A DNA stretch of 25,775 bases from SIG438 sp034117945 (GCA_034117945.1 JAXEOR010000142.1:1-25775); one strand, 5' to 3'. Positions 1 through 9,392 are shown, counted from the first letter of the stretch. Notes: generated by a model from the letters alone, not told the origin. Program-made: numbers and translations.

Positions 1-1890
1 TACCTGCTGGAAAAACCATCTCTTTGGGAGGACACAACCATTGGTCAAAACATACAGGCCGTAAAAGACTTAGACAGTCTGGAACGGTATCGGGTCACAC
101 TGGCCATCGTTCCGCCTGCCTATGAAATATTGCAGGAAAAGCTCCCCAAATATGTGTATCAGCCCGTGATCCCAAAATTGAACGAAACCGTTCAAAAGGA
201 GCTGGCAGGTACCGGCGTGCAGATTGCTGATCCCACCGGTCTTCTTTGGGAGCACAGGCAGGAATATTTATACTACAAAACAGACCACCACCAAACCAGT
301 AAGGGAAGCCGGCTGGTGTATGAATCCTTGGCCCAGGCTCTAGACTATCAGCCCTTGGGCGACGAAGAATTTGAACCCATTGATGTTTCTCATGATTTTC
401 TGGGCACCACCTATTCCAAGGCACTGCTCCCCGTCAAACCGGACACCGTTACAGAATATGAGCGAAGGGATTCCTCCGGCTTTCGGGTTCGTTTTCCCTA
501 TGAGGATCAGCAGTATGACTCCCTGTATTTTCCCGGGCATTTAAAGGAAAAGGATCAGTATGCCTTCTTTTTAGACGGAAACCATGCCCTCACCGTCATT
601 GACGGACCCAATCAAAACGGCCGTCAGCTGGCCATTTTGAAGGATTCCTATGCCCACAGCCTGGCACCCTTTTTGGCAAATCATTTTGAAACCATTCATA
701 TGATCGATCTGCGCTATTTTCAGGAGGATATTTTGCAGTATCTGACACAAAATCAAATAGAGGACGTTTTGCTGTTATACGGCACTTCTTCTATGATGAC
801 AGATCCGTCCCTGCAAAAGATATCCGCATGCATCAAAACCTCCCCTTATGCCAAGCTGCAAAAATACGGCAAGGTGGAGCAAAGCCAGCCGGTAGACCGT
901 TCTTATTTTTGCGATGCAGTTTTTGTGGGGGATTCCCTGACCGTTGGGTTTCAAATGTATTCCGATTTGACCGAAGCAAGCTTTTTGTGCAGCACGGCCA
1001 TGTCGATCAACGGTCTGGGCAGCACTCCGGCTCCTGGGGGTGGAAGCTATCTGGATCAGTTGCTTCAGGGAAGCTATCAAAAGATTTATATTATGCTGGG
1101 CATCAACGAAGCCGTTACGCCGGACAATCAGGCAGCTTTTATGGAAAAATACAGCACTTTGATTGATACGGTCAAGGAGGCTCATCCCTCCTCTTATATT
1201 TACATTCAGTCCATGTTGCCGGTTTCCCAAAGTCGGGATCAGGAGGGAACCCTTCAAAATGCCGTAATTCAAGCCTACAATCAAGAACTGGAGCAAATGG
1301 CAGCGGACAAAAAGGTATATTATCTCGACCTTTACAGCACAGTTTCGGATGAAAACGGATTTTTGCCGGAGGATTGTACGGTGGACGGCGTGCATCTGCA
1401 AAAGGAAGGGTATCTCAAATGGCTGGAATATTTACAAACCCATGCCGTGGCAGATCCATCCGCTATCGCAGTTTCCACAGAGCCGGAGCAGCCTGTGATC
1501 AGTGATTATGATGTGTCCGGTATCGCCGCCCAATTAAAAGAAAACCTTGCGTTTACAGATGATTTAGGAGAAATCAGCCCTGCAATGCTGTATCAAACCC
1601 ACGGAATTGATCCAAGCCTGGCGGCAAACGGCGCCGGTTGGATCGGCGGCGGTGCCACAGCGGAAGAAATTGCGGTGTTTGAGGCGGTCAGTCAGGAGGA
1701 GACAGCTTATTTTGAAAAACAGCTTGAAGCATATTTGCAATTTCGCATTCAAAGCTATGAAACCTATTTGCCCTCTCAGGTGCCAAAGCTAAAACAGGCC
1801 TTTCTTTACACGCAGGATAAGCTGATTGTTCTGATTGTAGCAGAGGATCACAGTCAGGCAAAGGAAATCCTGGAGCAGGCAATCAAATAA
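1..1890 (+). CDS. DHHW/AlgX-type + GDSL/SGNH hydrolase + DUF4358 fusion protein (5'-partial)
   Basis: The frame is open from base 1, so the gene enters from the left; 629 residues are visible. Three domains can be read. Residues about 1-260 resemble the DHHW family (AlgX/AlgJ-like O-acetyltransferase relatives): TDHHQTS at 280-300 supplies the D-x-H pair and KDSY at 640-651 the candidate serine. The family Trp after DHH is Gln here. Residues about 300-485 form a GDSL/SGNH hydrolase with VGDSLT (Ser312), LGIN (Asn369) and DGVH (Asp462, His465). Residues about 500-629 match DUF4358, with AEEIAVF, a Y-x-x-Y-LPSQV stretch and a final LIVLIVAEDHSQA block. In clostridia such domains usually sit in separate neighbouring genes, often beside an MBOAT acyltransferase. 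A role in extracytoplasmic polysaccharide acyl transfer or removal is inferred. Signal peptide or anchor, if any, lies outside the window. Confidence 0.85.
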   Translation, partial: YLLEKPSLWEDTTIGQNIQAVKDLDSLERYRVTLAIVPPAYEILQEKLPKYVYQPVIPKLNETVQKELAGTGVQIADPTGLLWEHRQEYLYYKTDHHQTSKGSRLVYESLAQALDYQPLGDEEFEPIDVSHDFLGTTYSKALLPVKPDTVTEYERRDSSGFRVRFPYEDQQYDSLYFPGHLKEKDQYAFFLDGNHALTVIDGPNQNGRQLAILKDSYAHSLAPFLANHFETIHMIDLRYFQEDILQYLTQNQIEDVLLLYGTSSMMTDPSLQKISACIKTSPYAKLQKYGKVEQSQPVDRSYFCDAVFVGDSLTVGFQMYSDLTEASFLCSTAMSINGLGSTPAPGGGSYLDQLLQGSYQKIYIMLGINEAVTPDNQAAFMEKYSTLIDTVKEAHPSSYIYIQSMLPVSQSRDQEGTLQNAVIQAYNQELEQMAADKKVYYLDLYSTVSDENGFLPEDCTVDGVHLQKEGYLKWLEYLQTHAVADPSAIAVSTEPEQPVISDYDVSGIAAQLKENLAFTDDLGEISPAMLYQTHGIDPSLAANGAGWIGGGATAEEIAVFEAVSQEETAYFEKQLEAYLQFRIQSYETYLPSQVPKLKQAFLYTQDKLIVLIVAEDHSQAKEILEQAIK

Positions 1891-1895
1891 CCCAT

Positions 1896-1930
1896 CCATC
1901 TTCGGAACCTTTTCCGAAGATGGATTTTTA
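1896..1930 (+). terminator. Intrinsic terminator of the DHHW/GDSL gene
   Basis: A perfect 12-bp stem, CCATCTTCGGAA with TTCCGAAGATGG, closes a 4-nt loop and is followed by ATTTTTA. It starts 6 nt after the TAA stop. Confidence 0.9.
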
Positions 1931-1944
1931 TTGCAAAACAAATT

Positions 1945-1984
1945 GCCCGCTGCCGGTAAAAAATCCGGTGGCGGGCGTGTTTTT
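1945..1984 (-). terminator. Intrinsic terminator, probably bidirectional
   Basis: GCCCGCTGCCGG pairs with CCGGTGGCGGGC (12 bp with two G-U wobbles) around an A-rich loop. T-rich tracts flank both sides: GTGTTTTT on the + strand and AATTTGTTTT on the - strand. It lies just past the stop of the convergent ATPase gene and probably ends that transcript. Confidence 0.7.
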
Positions 1985-1995
1985 CATTCTTCTGC

Positions 1996-2985
1996 TTATG
2001 AATCAAATATTCCTTTTAAAATCTGCTGCTCTGTTTTTTCAATTAAAATCGGATCAAGCAAGGACAGAAGCTTTTCGTCTGCCTGATCCAAACACTGTTT
2101 TGCTTCGGAAATATGCTCGGTTGCCTCTTTCATCTCTTTTTGATAGGAAGAAGACAGAAGGGCGATCTGCTCCCCATTATCCTCGTCCGTACCGGGCTCT
2201 ACGGCAATTTGATAAATATCAATGATCTCATCCTTTTCCCGTGAGGGGAAATATTCATGGGGAGAAGTACTGTCAAACAGGCAAAGCCCCAATTCTCTGG
2301 ACAGGATCATATCCAGACTTGCCGGGTCGAAGGCGCAGTGATAAATCTCCGTATCAAAGCCCCGGCTAAGGGCATATTCCGCTATCTTCCGCAAAAAGGT
2401 TGACTTACCCGTTCCCGGCCTTCCCTTAATAAAATACCGTTTTTCCACATTTTCGGTCAATTCAGCAATATAATCTTTGGCACCACTCACGGTAGCAGAG
2501 CCAAAAAAACGATCCTTTTTTGTGCCGGTTTTAGGCAAATACCGGTTGCCGATCAGCTTGTCAGAAACTTGCTCTGCCAGCCGGTTTAACAGTGCAAAAT
2601 CTGTCTTTTGTATGTAGATCTGTTCCCATTCATCATGAATTTTTTTTGCTCTGGAAAAGCAAGCGTACACCTCCTCCATCGCCTTCTCATAACCGCCCCG
2701 ATCCAGCAGATTTCCTGCGGAAAAGGAATCCTTTTCCGCAAAGGGCATCCCTAACACGCCGCACCCGTTTACCACAACCCCCTTCGGAAGCGCATCAAAG
2801 CAATGATGTATGAGATCAAACTCACAATTTTCCTTTTGGGCTTGCTCTGTAATTTTATCAATCAGTGCCGCTGTCAGACTTCGTGGATAATCGTAAAGCC
2901 GATACCACTTCTTCAGTCCTGTAAAATTGGATGAGCTAAAATCAACATAACCTGCAGATCCGTAGCTTTCTACAAAATAATCCAT
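1996..2985 (-). CDS. Tandem P-loop ATPase-like protein (PRK06851-like), first P-loop degenerate
   Basis: 329 residues from ATG 2985, which has GGAG six bases upstream. From this start the N-terminus MDYFVESYGSAGYVDF aligns with what I recall of PRK06851-type proteins, which begin near YFAGGNT and carry two P-loop domains. The second domain has an intact Walker A, GRPGTGKST (about 2397-2422). At the equivalent place in the first domain (about 2865-2905) the sequence reads LYDYPRSLTA, so that nucleotide site is probably dead, although the following helix and the strand FDLIHHCFDA persist. The same frame stays open to 3180. ATG 3117 also has GGAGG at 8 nt, so a 373-residue form cannot be excluded, but it would translate through the hairpins described for the leader. 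The family's cellular role is unknown to me. Confidence 0.75.
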   Translation of the reverse strand: MDYFVESYGSAGYVDFSSSNFTGLKKWYRLYDYPRSLTAALIDKITEQAQKENCEFDLIHHCFDALPKGVVVNGCGVLGMPFAEKDSFSAGNLLDRGGYEKAMEEVYACFSRAKKIHDEWEQIYIQKTDFALLNRLAEQVSDKLIGNRYLPKTGTKKDRFFGSATVSGAKDYIAELTENVEKRYFIKGRPGTGKSTFLRKIAEYALSRGFDTEIYHCAFDPASLDMILSRELGLCLFDSTSPHEYFPSREKDEIIDIYQIAVEPGTDEDNGEQIALLSSSYQKEMKEATEHISEAKQCLDQADEKLLSLLDPILIEKTEQQILKGIFDS

Positions 2986-2990
2986 AAAAA

Positions 2991-3144
2991 TCTCCATTCC
3001 ATGCCCTGCATCAGCAAATCGTATGAAAAATCTCTTATTCATGCAGGGCATGGGATGATAAGAGATTTTTTGCCCGGACGCACCAATGATTCCGCCAAAA
3101 TTTCGCCAAAAAAACATTCCTGCGTCCTCCATTTTTATAGTATA
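2991..3144 (-). promoter_or_regulatory. Candidate structured 5' leader RNA with two interleaved hairpins, plus -10 box
   Basis: On the minus strand a TATACT -10 box (3139-3144, weak -35) predicts a start near 3132 and a leader of about 147 nt before ATG 2985. Five bases in, GGACGCA (3121-3127) pairs with TGCGTCC (3076-3082). It continues through a symmetric GG/GG internal loop into AATG/CATT (3115-3118 with 3085-3088). Next come two perfect 13-bp pairings whose arms alternate. Stem A is AAAAATCTCTTAT (3058-3070) with ATAAGAGATTTTT (3026-3038). Stem B is CCATGCCCTGCAT (3041-3053) with ATGCAGGGCATGG (2999-3011). As simple hairpins A and B exclude each other. Stem B ends about 3 nt before the GGAG ribosome site. 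The geometry suits an attenuator or riboswitch-like switch. I recognise no known riboswitch consensus. Confidence 0.5.
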
Positions 3145-3219
3145 TTCCCTCCGGTTTGTTTTGATACATTCAATCAGCATGAAATTGATTCATTTTTCAA
3201 AAAATTAGTCTCAAGGCAC

Positions 3220-3248
3220 AAAAACAGGGGCGGCACAACGGCCGCCCC
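3220..3248 (-). terminator. Intrinsic terminator of the GH95 gene
   Basis: On the minus strand GGGGCGGC, a 6-nt loop and GCCGCCCC are followed by TGTTTTTG. It lies 16 nt past the GH95 stop and upstream of the next gene's promoter, so it separates the two transcripts. Confidence 0.9.
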
Positions 3249-3263
3249 GAACTACAGACTTGC

Positions 3264-6200
3264 TTATTCTTCAAATGTCATTGTCACTTCTTCTCCGAAG
3301 GTATCTCCCACATAAGGCTGTACCACATAGGTTTCGTCCCGGGAAATTGCTTCACCGTACATTTTAATCACGAAAGCCTGACCGGGAGCAGCTTTTGCCG
3401 GCTGCTGCGTTGCCGCATCGCAGGCAGGCAGGAGCAGCGCTTGAGCAGGATCCGCCTGTCGCCAGATTTTCATGCCGTACTGGGCTTCAAAGCCCGGCTG
3501 ATAATACTGATTCAGCTTCCCGTAGGCAAAAATCACCGGCTTATTCTCCTCCGTTTTGAACCAGTTATACTCCGACTGACTGCTGATCTGAGGAGGAGTT
3601 TCCGTAAGCTGAGTAAAGGTGACCGCAACATTCGTTTCCTCAGTGATATTGCTTAACGTCACGATCCCGTTCTCATCCGGAATCATTTGCTGGCCGTTGG
3701 CCGTTACACTGTCCACCCCATACCCTGACTCCGGCTGAACCGTCAGAGATAGGCCGTTTGCCACATCATAATCTGCCTTCGCACCGGATGCTACCGTTTG
3801 ACCGCCAATCAGCACAGTACCGCCCTGACTATAGGTTACCGTTACAGGCTTTTTGGAAATGTGCTGACAGATCATCAGATCGTCATAATAAGAAAACTGT
3901 GGCAGGCTGTATGCTGCAACACCTGCAGCTACATTCATGGTGGGGTTCACATACTGCTCTGTAAACGCCAGCACACCGTCTACATAAATGGAAACGATCC
4001 CCTGATCTGTAAAGCGGTCTTTGGAATCACCGGTAGATACATACACCACCTGATGCCAGCCCTTGCTTCTGGGAACAGCGTCAAATCCGTTCTGCCCGTC
4101 CAAAGCCCGACGAACATTCCCCGCTCCTATATAATTCGTACCTGTTTTTTCATAGGTTCTGTTGCCTGCGCCGCTGGTAACAGAATAATACTTGTTGCTG
4201 ATCCCGGTCTGCAAACCTACGTTATACTGTCCGGTGCAGGGCAGCTGATTGCCATCCTCGTCCTTATCATGAGCCTGGAAGTAAATGTAGGCATCAGCCG
4301 ATTCGCTTGTGCCGTTATCGTAGAACCAGCCCTGCAAAATCATGCTGGCAGTATAAGGGGTGGATCGATAAATGTCATACCGATTCCATTTTCCCTGGGT
4401 GCTGGTGCTTCCGCTGGGATATTTACTGATTTTCAGCGCAAAGCTTCCGGTATTCACCGGATCGGTCACCTTGGCAATATGAGTGTCAACTGCCGGGTCA
4501 AAGGTTTTGGTTTCAAAGCCCTCGAACACCCTGGAGCCGTTGTACACAATGATCACCACACTGGCTGATGCAGTGGTGCCGTCATCATTATGGAAGATAG
4601 CAGTAACAACCGCCGTTCCTTCTTTGCCAAGGGTCAGTATTCCTGTTCCGTCCTCAGCCTCCGCTACCATAGGATCAGAGGACTGATAGGTTAATTTTTC
4701 ATGGCCGGTAATATCGTAACGTCCGCCCCGGTCTGCTGTTCCGGTCACATGAATCTGACCGCTGGATCCGGCCGTATAGGTCGTTTGGGTATGCTCCAGC
4801 AGCAAATCGGTATAAGTAAAGCTTTCAAAATCGGGCGAAATTGCAATGGGGCCTACCGCCTCGGAAGGGGTATAAACACCGATAGAAGGCTCTGCATCAG
4901 AACAGGGCTTTACCAGTGCCCGCAGGTATTTTCCAACATAATCGTTGGCAGCCACATAGGTCTTTTCGTTGGCTCCTGCAATATCCGTCCAGATTTCTCC
5001 ATCACCCGATACCTGCCACAAATATTTGCTGCCCTGCTCTTCGTCCTGATTGGCGTCGTTGTAATCATAGGACAGGGTCAGGGTTTCGTATTCCTCCGCC
5101 GTTCCCGTAATCCGGACGTTGCTTGCCGTTGGCGCCTCGGGCATCACAGCGTTATACCCTTCCGCCAATTCACGCAACGCACCGGCCGCCTGATCCACCT
5201 GAGACTGGGTTGCCTTTTCATTGTTCAAAACATCCTCCGCCTGGGTCAAAACAGTGTTCCATTCTGTCAGCTGCTCCTCGCTCAGCTTGCCGGTATCCAC
5301 CCCGGAGGCCAGCAGCAAGGCCTGACACAGCGCCGATTTATCACTGCCGCCCGCCGCCTTTGCACTGGAGCAGGTAATTTCCCAAATAGAAGCATGATAT
5401 TGGGTGCTTGCAGTATTTTTAAAGGTAATCCGTAGCTGAGAGCCTCTGGCATAGCCCAAAGAGAAGACAGTGCTGTCGCCGTTGGCACTCACATCTTGTA
5501 AGGACTGCTTGTCAATCACGGTAACCCACTCATCATCCCGGTACACCTCTACCGTGGTTTCCTGGGAACGGGTTCCCACCCCCTCCGTACCGCTGGGCTG
5601 AAACTCGTAGATTTTCAGTTCATCCAGATACTGTTCCTCGCCCAAATCGAAGGTAAGGCTATAGGTTCCCTGGCTGGCAGCACCGTCGCCGATAGCAAAC
5701 CGGGTATCCAGCTTACCGTCTGTTAAGCAATCCAGCCCATAGCCGCCTAGAATATTGCCGACTGACGAGGTGGCAATTTTCCCGGATAAAACATTATTTT
5801 CTGCCGCTAAATCCACCTTTGCACCGGAGCACTGCACCTCATATATCGTTGCCGACTTGTGGTAGTTTTCATTGCTTGAATCGGTAATGGTATTTTTAAA
5901 GTTGATCCGCACATGATCTGCCTCTGCACCGCCCAGCGAGAAGGTGTTATATTTGCTGCCGTCATAGGAGGGCGTCAGGCTGACGGGATCGGTAATCACC
6001 TGATAGGTAGAGCCCCCGTCCTTTGAAACCGCAATGGTGGTTTCCTGAGAACGAGTTGATCCTCCCCATTCATACAGCTTCAGATCATACAGCTGATAGG
6101 TTCCTTCCAGATCGATGGTAACGTTAAACACACCGTTACAGGGATTGCCGTCACCGATGGCCATACGGTCTGTATTGCTTCTGGCAATATACCCGTCCAC

Positions 6201-8501
6201 CATCAGATCATAGCCCATATTCGAAATCGTAGAAGCTGATCCGGTGATAGGCTTATTTAACAGAACATTCTCTTCTGTTTCCGGCACAACCAGCTGCATC
6301 CCTGAGCACTGAATTTCCCAGATGGTAGCGGATTTTGCGTTTCCGCTGGTATTCTGGAAGGTAATCCTGGCTGCTGTGGCCGCCCGATTGCCAAGGGCAA
6401 AGGAGGTATACTGCCCATTAGAGGTAATCACGTCCAGAGACTGATTTTCAATCACCGTTTCCCAAGTCCCGTCTATCTGCAATTCAATTTTGGTATTGCC
6501 AGAACGAGTTCCTCCTTCATCCGGCTTAAACTCATAGATCCTCAAGGTATCCAGCAGATAGGTTCCGTCCAGCGTAATGGTAACAGAATTAGGATCTGCC
6601 GAATCTCCTACGGCATAACGAGTGCTCATACTTCCATCCAATGCGTTTTCATAGGGATAGCTTGATATTACGCTTTTTGTACCGGTAATGGTTTGGTTTA
6701 AAAAGACGTTTTCCTCTACCGTTGCGCTGCCGCCGCCCAAGGTCATCTCCGTAATATCGCTTTCGAACTGACTTATGCGGGCGGAAACACCGTAGGTGAT
6801 ACTTTTATCTGCATTTTGCAGCACCATCACCGGATAAGTCGACTTTTGGCAGGTCTCCCATTTCCCGTTTCGTTTTTCATACAGTGTATATCCGTCGGCA
6901 TTTTCTACCGCAGAGGCGGTTACCTGAAGGGTCGAATCGGTCACAAACTGCCCGGTCACCTTTTCCGGAGCAGCTACCGTTACCGCCTCCGCAATCGCCG
7001 CAGTGCCTTGGCTTTCCCTGCCGTTTGAGGCGGTGGCGGTCACCTTGTAGGTGGCCTGCTTGCCCACAGAGGCCTCCGGAATATCATAGGTATAAGAGGT
7101 GCCGGTCACATTCTCTGCTACCACGGTATAATCAGGTGCGCTTTCTTCCGCCCGGTAGACGGTATAGGAAGCTGCATCCTCGCTGGCCGTCCAGGTAAGG
7201 CTGGCCTGCTTGAAATCGGTCTGATCCAGGCTAACCTTCAGATCGGAAGGTGCTTGTACAGCAGTATAGCTTGGAATCTCGCTGATGGTATAGGAAACCC
7301 CCTCCTTGGTGGCAAAACGAATCAAATCGCCGTTTTCCTTTGTGACAGACACCTGACTTCCATCAGAGGCGGTCACTGTTGCCTGGCCAATATTATAATA
7401 CTTCACCCGGCAGGTTTCTCCCGCCTTGGAGGTAATCCGGATGGTCTCCATCTGCCCTCCGGACCACTTGGCCGCAACCTCAAAATTTCCCCGAGCCACC
7501 AGCCCGGAATAGTTCCCGCTGCTCCATGCTTCCGGAATCGCCGGCAGAGGCTCGATATAGCCCTCGTGGCTTTGCAGCAGCATTTCTGCCACGCCCGAGG
7601 TTCCACCCAGATTCCCGTCAATCTGGAAGGGCGGATGGGTATCCCACAGATTGTTGTTGGTTCCTGTTTTTAACAGCTGCTGATATAATGCATACGCTCT
7701 CTCTCCCCGTTTGGTTCTGGCCCACAAATTTAACCGGTGCGCCATGGCCCAGCCGGTGGATTTATCGCCCCGCTCAGTCATGGTAACCGCTGCCGCATCA
7801 AACCAGGCGGGGGTAGTTTCGTTGATGATGGTTCCGGGATACAAGCCCACTAGCTGAGAGATATGCCGATGATTATATTCGCCGATCTCACCGTAATAAT
7901 TCTCTTCCCTGAATTCCTTCACCTGACCGGAGGCACCTACAACGACAGGATCCAGCCGATCTATCCGTTCCTCCAGCAGTTTTACTTCCTCGTCGTTTTC
8001 CTTGCCCAGCACCTTGGCCAGTTCAATGGCGTCCTTGTGCATTTCATAAGCGTTTTGCTGATCCCATGCCGTACCAACGCTGGTATAACTTTGTTCAGGA
8101 GAAGAAGAAGGATCTTCAAGCAAATCATCCCCGTAAGGCTCCAGCACCTTGGTCATAAACAAAGCCGCTCCCAGCACCGCCGGATACAGCTCCTCCTCCA
8201 GCTTGGTCTGATCCTGAGTGAACTCATAATACTCATAAAAGCTTTTTGCCATCAGCGCACCGGTACCATATCCATCCGTCCCGACTCCATTAGGCAAATA
8301 CATGGAATAGGGATTGGCTCCCGTCCCAATAGACCAGCCGCTTCCTCCCGGCAGATCGGCATTACCACTGTGCTGAGATAAAATATGGCTTTGCGCCAGT
8401 GCCTCCGCCTTGGGAAGATAAGCGTTAAAATAATCAATATAGCAATCAAACAGCTCTGCCAGATTGGTGCTGAACACCGGCCAGTAATTCATTTGAATAT
8501 T
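3264..8501 (-). pseudogene. GH95-family glycosidase (alpha-L-fucosidase type), 5'-truncated, multi-module
   Basis: Homology begins abruptly at 8501 with NIQMNYWPV, a motif that lies hundreds of residues into an intact GH95 enzyme. The N-terminal beta-sandwich, the start of the barrel and any signal peptide are gone. Upstream in frame there is only AT-rich promoter DNA of the divergent araC gene. Remaining catalytic features are SPEQ (Glu codon 8094-8096, a candidate acid) and FQIDGNLGG (Asp codon 7617-7619). Modules follow: two FN3-like (about 7255-6735), three F5/8C (about 6722-6300, 6275-5822, 5800-5365), FIVAR-like helices (about 5345-5140), Ig/BIG2-like (about 5130-4545), a ConA-like jelly roll (about 4530-3870), an InlB-type repeat (about 3850-3610) and a C-terminal domain. 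No LPxTG motif is seen. Intact relatives act outside the cell on fucosylated glycans; this copy is probably inactive. The 3' 5.2 kb shows no stop or frameshift, so the loss looks recent. Confidence 0.8.
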
Positions 8502-8526
8502 GCTAAAATTAATGATCTTAATATTA

Positions 8527-8582
8527 ATTATAACATAAAAAAAACCATTGCTTTTTGTCACTGAAATATGGTATAATGTCAC
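8527..8582. promoter_or_regulatory. Divergent control region: araC promoter with AraC-type direct repeats
   Basis: For the + strand regulator, TTGCTT (8548-8553), an 18-bp spacer and TATAAT (8572-8577) form a promoter. TGTCAC occurs as a direct repeat at 8556-8561 and 8577-8582, 21 bp apart, the spacing typical of AraC-family half-sites, and it brackets the -10 box. On the minus strand a second TATAAT (8527-8532) may be the surviving -10 of the GH95 gene. Regulation by the adjacent AraC protein is inferred. Confidence 0.55.
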
Positions 8583-8611
8583 CAAAAGAATCTTTTTTGG
8601 GGGGATAGGCA

Positions 8612-9388
8612 ATGAATTTGGTATTGGAGCCAAAGCAGATGACTGATTTTAGCCCGGTTGATTTTGGGCAGGAGGTCTGTCTGCCCGGCAAATATTTTGG
8701 GCCTCATGTAAGGGACTATTATCTCATTCACTATGTATCCGCCGGCCGGGGTGTTTTTCAAAATCCAAGAAAAAGCTATCAGATCACAGAGGGGCAGGCC
8801 TTTTTGATTCGGCCGGGGGAGGTTTGCAAATATACTGCAGATTTGAATCACCCCTGGGTTTATACCTGGATCGGATTTCTGGGCAATATGGCACCCGCCT
8901 TTGATCGGGCACCGGATGTATTTGAAGCAGATGGACTGTTATTTGAAGAAATGCTGTCGGTGGATCAGTTTTCCTCCTCTCAGGCGGCCTTTTTGGCCGG
9001 AACGTTGTTTAAGCTTTACTGCAGCCTGTTTGATCAAAAAGAAAAGCCCGATTATGTGAATCGGACAATCGGATATATCAACATCAATTATATGAAGCCC
9101 ATCCGGGTGGAACAAATTGCCGATCTGCTGGGAATCAACCGAAAATATCTGGCCAGAATTTTCAAAGAAAAAACGGGTAATACCATGCAGCAGTATCTGA
9201 TTCAGAAACGGGTCGCAAAGGCCAAAAGGATGCTGTCCAGTGGGTTTAACGTTGAGGAAACCGCTTTTATGGTCGGCTATACCGACAGCTTTACCTTTTC
9301 TAAAATATTCAAAAAATACTGCGGTGTTTCCCCTAAGCACTATCAGAAAAGCTGTTATAAAAGCCGCGACTTGTTAGATACACTATGA
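8612..9388 (+). CDS. AraC-family transcriptional regulator
   Basis: 258 residues. The start ATG follows a GGGGGG-rich ribosome site. The N-terminal 130 or so residues form a cupin-type sensing domain (HYVSAGRGVFQNP, a FLIRPGEVCKY turn, WVYTWIGF). Residues about 155-255 hold the two helix-turn-helix motifs of AraC proteins: IADLLGINRKYLARIFKEK, then EETAFMVGYTDSFTFSKIFKK with the closing GVSPKHYQ. It diverges from the truncated GH95 gene by about 110 bp, so it very likely controlled that glycosidase in response to a sugar or glycan fragment. With the target broken it may be orphaned or act elsewhere. Direct repeats in its promoter suggest autoregulation. Confidence 0.9.
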   Translation: MNLVLEPKQMTDFSPVDFGQEVCLPGKYFGPHVRDYYLIHYVSAGRGVFQNPRKSYQITEGQAFLIRPGEVCKYTADLNHPWVYTWIGFLGNMAPAFDRAPDVFEADGLLFEEMLSVDQFSSSQAAFLAGTLFKLYCSLFDQKEKPDYVNRTIGYININYMKPIRVEQIADLLGINRKYLARIFKEKTGNTMQQYLIQKRVAKAKRMLSSGFNVEETAFMVGYTDSFTFSKIFKKYCGVSPKHYQKSCYKSRDLLDTL

Positions 9389-9392
9389 CAAA

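Noticed and set aside
3798..5435. Long + strand open frames (256 and 244 codons) inside the GH95 region
   Set aside because: They are antisense to the multi-module protein and show no domain, promoter or ribosome site.
5365..6722. Repeated sequence as a possible DNA repeat or CRISPR-like array
   Set aside because: The similarity is between three diverged protein modules (F5/8C); the DNA shows no regular repeat-spacer pattern.
8502..8633. N-terminal extension of the GH95 frame toward 8633
   Set aside because: These 44 codons translate the araC promoter, its ribosome site and the start of araC in antisense; no GH95 or signal-peptide features are present, so I treat them as chance open sequence.
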